Source of the DNA: Planctomycetaceae bacterium
GTDB taxonomy: Bacteria > Planctomycetota > Planctomycetia > Pirellulales > Thermoguttaceae
Assembly: GCA_031283825.1 (NCBI GenBank)
Contig: JAITAZ010000315.1
Span: forward strand, 1 to 5,321
DNA length: 5,321 nt
Direction of reading: 5' to 3'
Shown here: piece after piece, positions 1-5,321 of the stretch
How positions within the stretch are numbered: the stretch's first letter is position 1
Layout of the letters: each line of letters starts with the position of its first letter
The notes under the pieces: model-generated
What the model was told of the DNA's origin: nothing
What the model saw: only the letters and a program-made list of their open reading frames with translations
Databases searched by the model: none
Position numbers and translations under genes: made by a program

Positions 1-10
1 TATGAAATTG

Positions 11-139
11 ATTTATCGTTACAATAATTCATAATAATTCATAGTGTCGTCCCTGCGGGACTTTCGGTTTGTGGGGCGTTTACCGGCGGTTACGCTTCGC
101 TACACCGCCGGTTATGCACATCTCGCCCCATGCGGGGCT
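11..139. repeat. GC-rich nested palindromic intergenic repeat
   Basis: A GC-rich island in AT-rich DNA, built of hairpins. GTCCC-TGC-GGGAC lies at 49-61. An outer stem TGGGGCG (72-78)/CGCCCCA (124-130) encloses a perfect 9-bp stem ACCGGCGGT (82-90)/ACCGCCGGT (104-112). An alternative 3' hairpin GCCCC-ATGC-GGGGC lies at 125-138, so two folds compete for the same bases. The AT-rich left edge has two perfect tandem copies of AATAATTCAT (23-32, 33-42) and the 16-mer ATTTATCGTTACAATA (11-26), which recurs at 3426-3441. It lies downstream of the restriction-modification gene and could stop or stabilise its transcript, but there is no T-tract, so it is not a classical terminator. The true left edge may lie outside the window. 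It looks like a dispersed repeat, judged from its structure only. Confidence 0.7.
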
Positions 140-150
140 AACATAAATTT

Positions 151-194
151 TCTACTGATATATTACAAAAAAATATTCCACTGAAATATTACAA
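151..194 (-). repeat. Two tandem copies of a TTGTAATATTTCAGYRGAA-type motif
   Basis: Plus-strand ATTCCACTGAAATATTACAA (175-194) and a diverged copy TCTACTGATATATTACAAAA (151-170) lie head to tail at about 24-bp spacing, between the GC-rich hairpin repeat and the end of the restriction-modification gene. A third copy, 19 of 20 bases identical to the first and in the same orientation, is at 4842-4861 upstream of ruvB. Role unknown; it may be part of the neighbouring dispersed repeat or a binding motif. Confidence 0.6.
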
Positions 195-236
195 ATTGTC
201 AATTAAGACGATATTTTTAAACTGCTTATTTTACGA

Positions 237-2957
237 TTAAATGTCGTCCGACACGCGGAACTCTAATTCGTAATTTTTTATAAACGTTGTTTCTTTAGAC
301 GTTAAACCGTATAAAGGACAAATTAGATCGTCGATACGATCAATTAGTTTTTTCGATTTGCTTATTTTATACTCCTTAAATGATTCGATTTTTGCGTAAC
401 GTTCTGTTTTTCGTAAAGTAACATGACTTTCGATGTCAAGTAAATAATCGGAATATGTTTTTTTAATTTTTTCTACGATAGAATCATCCATTTTGTCAAT
501 TGGAATACCAAAGGATTCTAATTCATAGTTTTTCAAATCAAGGTTATTAGAAAAAATTTGATAAAACCAAAAATATAAATTACTACTCAAAAAACAAGCG
601 ATTATATCGGCTGCACTTTTATCAAAATACATTACTTTCTCTTTCGTTGACCCTGTTGAATAATTTGTAATTACTTTAAAATATCGTCCTCCGCTTGTTC
701 GATAAAAAATCGGCGTTCCGGCGTTTTTTTGAATTAAATCTTTTATCGTTTTTGTTTGTGATAATATTTTTTTAAGAATTCGTTTTTCTATCGGTAAACT
801 GATTTTTGGGTATCTGCCGATTAACTTAACATCACGCACATCTATAAAGCGGAGATTTTGAATAATTCGCTGCAAAGAATAATCCTTACTCTTGCGATAC
901 ATTTTTGTTGAAAAAATATGTTGATTCTTTTTGCAATCCTTCTGAAAGAAAAAAATTGACGTATTTACAACCGCATTTTCAAAAATTGGTTGCGGACGCA
1001 CCGCATAAGACGATACCTTTATAACGCTACAATTATCCTCCAGTAATTTATGTATTCCAGTCGCTGAATCGCTTGACGTAATTGAAATTGGAACAATATA
1101 ATGAACTGTTCCGTCAAGTTTTATCAAATTATAACCCTGTTCAATAAACAACGAATACGTATCCACAGACCCTTTTTGTACGTTTTTAATCGTCTTTGCG
1201 CTACTATAATTAAGTTTGAAATATTCTTTATCTCTGTTGCTAATAGTTGCGCCATACGGCGGATTGCCGATTATAATATCAAAACCGTCAGTAACCCCAA
1301 ACATGTACTGCGAATCAAAAAACGATGTAGAAGTTGTTTGGTCGTATGGACTCCATTGTAACATCTGTTCAGCTGTTTCGTGTGTCATGTCGCCGTTGTC
1401 TTCAAGCGAAGTTCTTAAATCTTCGCGATAATTTGCGTCTTGTTCTTGTAACAAAATTTTTTCCGCTAGACTACCTGCCGTTAGATATTTTTTGCGAGTT
1501 TCCAATAATCGTTTAATTGCTTTTCTCGTTTGTTGTGATTGTAATTGTCCGCTCTTTCGCTCTAAACTGATTAACGAATTCGCACAAATAAATCGCGTTT
1601 CAAGATTCGGTAATGGTGAAATTCCATAATTATCTCGGAAATCATTGGTCGATTCTACATCCTGAATTAACGATAAAAACAATCGCAATACCGTAATTTG
1701 TACAGCAATCGGTTGAATATCAACGCCGTAAATTACTTTTTTCAATATTTCTAGTTTCGCATTGTATCGTTCCTTTTGCGGTAATTTTTTATCACGAATA
1801 ATACGCCGCAAAATCTCATTCATTAAACTACACGGAAACGCGCCGCTTCCACACGCAGGATCAAGAATCTTGCAATCCATTAAATCTTTGCCGTTTTTCT
1901 CATATACATCTAGCGACTCTTTAACCATGTAGTCAACTATTTCTTTCGGAGTGTAATAACTTCCCGTTACCTTTCGTCGATTCTCTTTCGTATCTGCGTC
2001 GATGCACGCTAACAACGACTCAAAAACCTTGCCGATAAATTCCGGATCGACCGCTTGAATGTACTCATCGCCTGTCAACTCTTCCGCCGATAGCGTGAAT
2101 TTATACCGCGACAATATACGCAAAATTCCTTCGACCGGACATCTTTCGTCAAGCTCGTAAATCTGTTGCGTGTGAATGTCGGAAAAGAAAAACGTATTTT
2201 CCAACTCAAAATCGTCTTGCGGATACATGTAGAATAACCCGCCATTCAAAAACGGAATTTTTTGAAACAAGCCTTTAAGATACGTCCAATTTTCAATTAA
2301 AGATTTGTTCTCATAGAATTTTTCGCGTTCTGTTATCGGCGTATTCAGACAATGGAAAAATAAATTAAATAGAATCGTATTATAATATCGCGACATATAA
2401 TTTTTTGCTTTTCTGGGTTGTGTTAAACACGCATTGACAATTCCTTCCTGAAATAATTCTTTTGGAATTAAGCCTTTTGCTTGCAGGAAAAAACAAAGCA
2501 ATAATCGAATTATTAGACGCAAAACGAATTCCGGCGGCGCAGGCGAATGAATATCTTCATCGCTTGTTTTTGCCGCCCAGTAGTACCAGTTGCGAATTTG
2601 AATATAAAAATCATTGCATAATTCTTGACGCTTTATCTCGTCTGTGTCAAGTTGAGCTTTGACAAATTCAAACGCCGTTTTTACGTCATCGACGGAACAT
2701 TTATACCATTCCGACGCGCCGCCTTTCTCATGCGGAAGATTTTCAAAACCTCGCTCGCGTAACTGTAAATGCAATAAGTGATCGATACAACTACGTCCGA
2801 AAGACATTACCTCGTCTGTCCAAACGAGTCTCTTTTGAATCGCAAGTTCATGACCTTCACTGTCAATCCGTTTTAGGACGTCATGTTCTGTCTCGCCGAT
2901 TTTCAAAAAACCTTCATGTTGCGGCGAATCCGGTAATTCAAACGCATATAACTTCAT
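237..2957 (-). CDS. Single-chain (type IIG-like) restriction-modification enzyme: GIY-YIG-like nuclease domain + Eco57I-class N6-adenine DNA methyltransferase
   Basis: Predicted 906-residue cytoplasmic enzyme that would methylate adenine N6 using S-adenosylmethionine and probably cut unmodified DNA. Residues 1-100 resemble the T5orf172/MUG113 branch of GIY-YIG nucleases: an opening strand LYAF (3-6), FLKIG (17-21), R30 in LKRI, histidines 60 and 63 in a helix, and ASEWYKCS (81-88) with candidate catalytic E83. Residues about 140-330 are the helical region usual in Eco57I-type methylases (FLNGGLFY at 236-243, DPEFIGKVFE at 304-313). The methylase core has GSYYTPKEIVDYM (332-344, motif X), DPACGSGAF (366-374, motif I, SAM binding), GVDIQPIAVQ (411-420) and IIIGNPPYG (561-569, catalytic NPPY 565-568). 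Residues about 640-900 should hold the target-recognition region, ending in IDDLICPLYGLTSKE. All key methylase residues are intact and there is no frameshift. No Shine-Dalgarno precedes the ATG, but the nuclease domain starts at once, which supports this start. The family is secure; actual cleavage, specificity and the type IIG label are inferred. Confidence 0.88.
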   Translation of the reverse strand: MKLYAFELPDSPQHEGFLKIGETEHDVLKRIDSEGHELAIQKRLVWTDEVMSFGRSCIDHLLHLQLRERGFENLPHEKGGASEWYKCSVDDVKTAFEFVKAQLDTDEIKRQELCNDFYIQIRNWYYWAAKTSDEDIHSPAPPEFVLRLIIRLLLCFFLQAKGLIPKELFQEGIVNACLTQPRKAKNYMSRYYNTILFNLFFHCLNTPITEREKFYENKSLIENWTYLKGLFQKIPFLNGGLFYMYPQDDFELENTFFFSDIHTQQIYELDERCPVEGILRILSRYKFTLSAEELTGDEYIQAVDPEFIGKVFESLLACIDADTKENRRKVTGSYYTPKEIVDYMVKESLDVYEKNGKDLMDCKILDPACGSGAFPCSLMNEILRRIIRDKKLPQKERYNAKLEILKKVIYGVDIQPIAVQITVLRLFLSLIQDVESTNDFRDNYGISPLPNLETRFICANSLISLERKSGQLQSQQTRKAIKRLLETRKKYLTAGSLAEKILLQEQDANYREDLRTSLEDNGDMTHETAEQMLQWSPYDQTTSTSFFDSQYMFGVTDGFDIIIGNPPYGATISNRDKEYFKLNYSSAKTIKNVQKGSVDTYSLFIEQGYNLIKLDGTVHYIVPISITSSDSATGIHKLLEDNCSVIKVSSYAVRPQPIFENAVVNTSIFFFQKDCKKNQHIFSTKMYRKSKDYSLQRIIQNLRFIDVRDVKLIGRYPKISLPIEKRILKKILSQTKTIKDLIQKNAGTPIFYRTSGGRYFKVITNYSTGSTKEKVMYFDKSAADIIACFLSSNLYFWFYQIFSNNLDLKNYELESFGIPIDKMDDSIVEKIKKTYSDYLLDIESHVTLRKTERYAKIESFKEYKISKSKKLIDRIDDLICPLYGLTSKETTFIKNYELEFRVSDDI

Positions 2958-2987
2958 AGCATTATTATTTATTAGAATATTTCAATT

Positions 2988-3422
2988 TGTAACCGTTCAC
3001 GGATTTTTAAATTCAGAATTATTTTTTAAACGCGGATAATAGCTGATTTTTTTGGTGAATACGGATAATCGCGGAGAAAGCAAATGATGATTTTGTGTGA
3101 TAGAAGTCAATAATTTTAGGGAATAAAAGGGAAAAGCAAGAAATTATTAAATACTAACTCAATAAATAAATCTAAATAAACAACAATATAATTTAGGGAA
3201 CTTCTAAAAACTAATTTTAGAAGGAACGCGGGTGTCCCACCTGCACAACAAACGCCTAAATATGCGGTCGAGACGACCGCGATCCTACTAAAAATAAATT
3301 TTACATGAGGTTTTTAGAAGTTCCCTTTATTAACTTTAAAATCATCATTTGTATTTTCCGCGAATATCTGTATTCACTAAAAAATCCGTTATTATCCGTG
3401 TTTAAAACCGTGAACGGTTACA
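2988..3422. mobile_element. Foldback/MITE-like element, copy 1 (interrupted by a nested element)
   Basis: A 435-bp non-coding element with long imperfect inverted arms. The outer 15 bp are perfect: TGTAACCGTTCACGG (2988-3002) against its complement at 3408-3422. Matching continues through CGGATAAT blocks, GTGAATAC and an inner perfect 14-mer CAAATGATGATTTT (3081-3094; complement 3338-3351). The left arm is about 107 bp and the right about 85 bp; the left has about 22 extra AT-rich bases near its tip. Between the arms is an AT-rich core (3095-3194) that is also present in copy 2 at 5043. There is no open reading frame for a transposase, so if mobile it would be moved in trans. No clear target-site duplication is visible. 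It fills most of the ruvB to restriction-modification gap and ends 30 bp from the latter's start codon. MITE-like behaviour is inferred from structure. Confidence 0.75.
3195..3326. mobile_element. 132-bp nested element with perfect 17-bp inverted ends
   Basis: Bounded by AGGGAACTTCTAAAAAC (3195-3211) and its exact complement GTTTTTAGAAGTTCCCT (3310-3326). It sits inside the core of the foldback element, and the corresponding place in copy 2 (around 5300) lacks it. Its interior is GC-richer than its host and made of hairpins: CTTCTAAAA-ACTAA-TTTTAGAAG (3201-3223), an imperfect GCGGGTG-TCC-CACCTGC pair, and a perfect GCGGTCG-AGA-CGACCGC (3264-3280). It has no coding capacity. A TT on each side (3193-3194, 3327-3328) could be a target duplication, but the T-rich context makes this ambiguous. 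Confidence 0.72.
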
Positions 3423-3425
3423 GTA

Positions 3426-3463
3426 ATTTATCGTTACAATATTTAAAAACGTGAACGCTTATA
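3426..3463. repeat. Repeat remnants beside the foldback element
   Basis: Directly beyond the right tip of the foldback element lies ATTTATCGTTACAATA (3426-3441), identical to the edge of the repeat at 11-26. It is followed by AACGTGAACGCTTATA (3448-3463), a degenerate match to the foldback tip CCGTGAACGGTTACA. This suggests repeated insertion or decay at this site. A short palindrome CGATATCG (3470-3477), next to seven A on the plus strand, lies downstream of ruvB; without a real stem-loop I do not call it a terminator. Confidence 0.45.
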
Positions 3464-3516
3464 AAAAAACGATATCGCATACTTACGGACAATTTGCGTA
3501 ACATGACTAAACTAAA

Positions 3517-4656
3517 TTATTCTCCGTTAAATAGAGGGTTTGATAGTTTATTTTGGTCGTATTCAGCTTTTGCTCCGAGATGGTTGTAACCTTTTTTGGT
3601 TAAGCATCGTCCTCTTGGCGAGCGTAGTAATAATTCGCTTCGTAGCATGAAAGGTTCGACTTCGTCAACTAGCGTATCTGTTGTAACGTTCATAGTGCTG
3701 GCTACGGAGTCTATTCCGACTGGACCTCCTCCGAAAACTCTTAGGATTGTTTCTAGAAATTTTCTATCTTGGCTATCGAGTCCTAGTTTATCGATTCCTT
3801 GCATTTTTAGGGCTTCGTTTGCGACTTTTATGGTAATTTTTCCGTTTGCTTCTGCGTCGGCGAAATCTCTAACCCATCTTAATCGATTATTAGCTAGTCG
3901 CGGCGTGCCTCTGCTTCTAATGGCGATTTCGTATGCCGCTTCGTCGTCGATTGGAATATCTAATTTAGCTGCGTTACGTTTTACGATCATTGATAATTCT
4001 TCGACGTTGTAAAAATCCAGATGTTCTCTCATTTGGAATCTATCTCGTAGTGGCGCGGAGATTAAACCTGTTCGAGTTGTAGCGCCGATAAGTGTGAAAG
4101 GTTTTAGTTGAATATTTAGAGTTCTAGCGTTTACGCCTTCACCTAGTGTCAGGTCGATTCTGAAATCTTCCATTGCCGGATATAAAAATTCTTCAACAGA
4201 TTTTTGCATTCGATGTATTTCGTCGATGAATAGTACGGATCCTTTTTCTGCGTTTGTCAGATAGGGTACGACATCTTTTGGAGATTTTAGGGTAGCGCCG
4301 TTACCGATTTGAATTGGTACTCCGAGTTCTCGCGGGATGCAGATTGCGAATGTTGTTTTTCCGAGACCCGGAGGTCCGTCAAAGAGAATATGACCGAGAG
4401 TTTCGTTTCGTTTTCGTGCTGCGCGGATTGAGATTTGTAAGCGTGAGAAAACTTCGCGTTGACCGATCATATCGTTCATTCGTTGTGGTCTGAGCAAACG
4501 ATCTTCTTCTAACGTGTCGGGTTGTGTTTGGTTATCGATATTGCCGATTTGACTAAATTCTGTAGAGTTGTTGGAAGATTTATTTGTGTTATTGGTCTTA
4601 TCTGACGTAATTTTGTCGTCGGTAATTTTATCAGAAACAAAAATCGCTTCGCGCAT
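3517..4656 (-). CDS. ruvB: RuvB, Holliday junction branch-migration ATPase
   Basis: A hexameric AAA+ motor that, with RuvA, drives branch migration of Holliday junctions in recombinational repair. From the chosen ATG the protein has 379 residues: a low-complexity Asp/Lys/Thr/Asn/Ser-rich tail (about 8-50), LRPQRMNDMIGQ (55-66), Walker A GPPGLGKTT (94-102), Walker B VLFIDEIH (141-148), the RuvA-contacting hairpin region (about 165-187), sensor-1 GATTR (191-195), arginine-finger segment PLRDRF (202-207), sensor-2 RSRGTPR (247-253) and a C-terminal winged helix (about 300-360; GGGPVGIDSVA 309-319). Typical RuvB is about 330-350 residues, so the extra length is the N-terminal tail. The frame stays open to 4839, adding 61 residues, but that stretch contains a palindrome (4721-4740) and a 20-bp motif (4842-4861) that recur in non-coding DNA here, so I place the start at 4656. 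No Shine-Dalgarno is visible at either ATG. ruvA and ruvC are not in the window. Function is very secure; the start is moderately so. Confidence 0.95.
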   Translation of the reverse strand: MREAIFVSDKITDDKITSDKTNNTNKSSNNSTEFSQIGNIDNQTQPDTLEEDRLLRPQRMNDMIGQREVFSRLQISIRAARKRNETLGHILFDGPPGLGKTTFAICIPRELGVPIQIGNGATLKSPKDVVPYLTNAEKGSVLFIDEIHRMQKSVEEFLYPAMEDFRIDLTLGEGVNARTLNIQLKPFTLIGATTRTGLISAPLRDRFQMREHLDFYNVEELSMIVKRNAAKLDIPIDDEAAYEIAIRSRGTPRLANNRLRWVRDFADAEANGKITIKVANEALKMQGIDKLGLDSQDRKFLETILRVFGGGPVGIDSVASTMNVTTDTLVDEVEPFMLRSELLLRSPRGRCLTKKGYNHLGAKAEYDQNKLSNPLFNGE

Positions 4657-4699
4657 AAAAAGTATAAAAACGTAAGGGTTTTGATAAATATTGGGTGAA

Positions 4700-4726
4700 A
4701 ATATATCAGTGAAAAATTTGTGTAAA
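4700..4726 (-). promoter_or_regulatory. Candidate ruvB promoter (weak)
   Basis: On the minus strand TTTACA (4726-4721) could be a -35 box. TGATATATT (4708-4700) could be an extended -10 (TGn-TATATT). The spacing is 15 bp, shorter than ideal, and transcription would begin roughly 35-40 bases before the ATG at 4656. The -35 box lies inside the palindrome at 4721-4740. In AT-rich DNA such matches arise by chance, so this is only a candidate. Confidence 0.25.
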
Positions 4727-4740
4727 CGTTCACGGTTACA
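4721..4740. repeat. Palindrome matching the foldback element tip
   Basis: TGTAAACG-TTCA-CGGTTACA: 8-bp arms with one mismatch around a TTCA loop. The sequence carries the terminal TGTAACCGTTCACGG of the foldback element in both orientations, as if two tips were fused. It could be an excision scar, a minimal solo copy, or a protein-binding site that the element's ends resemble. Confidence 0.6.
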
Positions 4741-4841
4741 AATTTTTAATCTGTCATTATTTTCTACCGAAAAACGAACCTTACCGCTCAGAGTATAGCG
4801 TTTCAAATCAACGATTGAGCGGCTTGCTGGACAAAACAAAA

Positions 4842-4861
4842 ATTCCGCTGAAATATTACAA
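4842..4861 (-). repeat. Third copy of the 20-bp TTGTAATATTTCAG motif
   Basis: ATTCCGCTGAAATATTACAA on the plus strand differs at one base from 175-194 and is likewise preceded by an A-rich run (CAAAACAAAA). It lies 186 bp upstream of the ruvB start, in the same orientation as the left copies, so like motifs bracket the two-gene block. Function unknown. Confidence 0.55.
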
Positions 4862-5042
4862 CAATTTACGATAGAATTTTTTGTATCTTTTATTGACTTG
4901 ATGGTGCGATATTATAAATGCGGTTTATTTTGTGTCAAGTTGTTATGATTTAGAGTCCGTCAGAAAAGAGTAATTATCTATACTATCGGTAATCATATTT
5001 ATTGTAACGAAAATAATTTGGTTTTTAAAGTCAAAGATAATT

Positions 5043-5321
5043 TGTAACCGTTCACGGTTTTTAAATTCGGAATTTTAAACACGGATAATACGGGGAATTT
5101 TAAACGCGGATAATACGGATTTTTTTAGTGAATACTGATAAACACGGAGAATGGAAATGATGCCTTTGTATGGTAGAAATCAATTATTTTAAAGGGATAA
5201 AGGGGAGGGATGCAAGAAATTATTAAAGACTAACTCAATAATAATTAATAATTAATATTTTACTTAATAATAAATAAACCTAAATAAATAATATAATTTT
5301 ATTGACATTAAAATCGTCATT
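5043..5321. mobile_element. Foldback/MITE-like element, copy 2 (cut by window end)
   Basis: Begins with the same TGTAACCGTTCACGG (5043-5057) and follows copy 1 in the same orientation through the left arm and the core. For example, 5212-5241 matches 3136-3165 at 29 of 30 bases. The core here has extra AT-rich bases (about 5236-5270). The last bases (TTAAAATCGTCATT, 5308-5321) are the start of the right arm, so the rest lies beyond the window. It has no nested 132-bp insert. No coding sequence. Confidence 0.75.
5069..5118 (+). repeat. 25-bp tandem duplication inside foldback copy 2
   Basis: Two adjacent 25-bp units (5069-5093 and 5094-5118), each starting GGAATTTTAAAC and ending GGATAATACGG, differ at a single base (CACGG versus CGCGG). 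Copy 1 has a single, diverged version, so this is a local duplication within the left arm of copy 2. Confidence 0.8.

Larger units (their letters stand above)
4657..5042. other. Non-coding region upstream of ruvB
   Basis: This 386-bp stretch lies between the chosen ruvB start and foldback copy 2. An open frame continuous with ruvB covers 4657-4839, but I read it as non-coding because it contains the palindrome at 4721-4740 and no RuvB-like residues. It also holds the 20-bp motif copy at 4842-4861. From about 4862 to 5042 I see AT-rich DNA with stops in all frames and no RNA gene or recognisable signal. Confidence 0.55.

Noticed and set aside
1101..1516. Short plus-strand frames opposite the methyltransferase core
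   Set aside because: They mirror conserved methylase codons and have no ribosome-binding site or domain.
237..2957. PglX of a BREX system
   Set aside because: The methylase core is related, but no BREX partner (PglZ, BrxC, BrxL and others) is present and the N-terminal nuclease-like domain fits a single-chain enzyme better.
2988..3422. CRISPR array
   Set aside because: Repeats are inverted pairs and two dispersed copies, not regularly spaced direct repeats with unique spacers; no cas gene is present.
3464..3501. Rho-independent terminator for ruvB
   Set aside because: There is a T-run on the minus strand and a 5-bp TTACG/CGTAA stem, but they are about 20 bases apart and the stem is too weak.
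3596..4012. 138-codon plus-strand open frame antisense to ruvB
   Set aside because: It lies wholly opposite conserved RuvB codons, has no start signal and resembles no known protein; it is a shadow frame.
4509..4733. 74-codon minus-strand frame overlapping the ruvB 5' end
   Set aside because: It is out of frame with ruvB and runs over the low-complexity tail and the repeat; composition explains it.
4657..4839. Upstream ATG (4839) as the ruvB start, giving 440 residues
   Set aside because: The extra stretch contains a palindrome repeated in non-coding DNA and has no RuvB-like sequence; the ATG at 4656 gives a length nearer the family norm.

Overview
The window holds two protein-coding genes, both on the minus strand, set in non-coding DNA full of repeats. 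The chromosomal background is AT-rich. The RuvB protein carries family variants (RFQMREHLDFY after the arginine-finger segment, RSRGTPRLANNRLRW at sensor 2) that I associate from memory with Planctomycetes or related PVC bacteria. Neither gene has a recognisable Shine-Dalgarno sequence. I therefore suggest an AT-rich, repeat-laden environmental or host-associated bacterium, possibly planctomycete-like. This is an inference and is not proven by the window.

Layout from left to right. Positions 1-236 are non-coding: a nested GC-rich palindromic repeat (about 11-139), then two tandem copies of an AT-rich 20-bp motif (151-194). Positions 237-2957 (minus) encode a 906-residue single-chain restriction-modification-like enzyme. 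It has an N-terminal GIY-YIG (T5orf172/MUG113-like) nuclease-type domain, an Eco57I-class N6-adenine methyltransferase core (DPACGSG, NPPY) and a C-terminal specificity region. Positions 2958-3516 are a 559-bp gap filled by a 435-bp foldback (MITE-like) element with long inverted arms (2988-3422). A second, unrelated 132-bp element with perfect 17-bp inverted ends (3195-3326) sits inside it. Positions 3517-4656 (minus) encode RuvB, the Holliday-junction branch-migration motor; the open frame runs on to 4839, but I place the start at 4656. Positions 4657-5042 are non-coding, with a palindrome at 4721-4740 matching the foldback tip and another copy of the 20-bp motif at 4842-4861. From 5043 to the window end is a second copy of the foldback element that lacks the nested insert and so shows the empty site.

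The two genes need not work together. RuvB is a housekeeping recombination and repair gene. The restriction-modification gene stands alone, with no separate methylase, specificity subunit or BREX/DISARM partner in view, and its start codon is 30 bp from the tip of the foldback element. The points most worth following are the GIY-YIG/methyltransferase fusion and the two-level nested family of non-autonomous elements.
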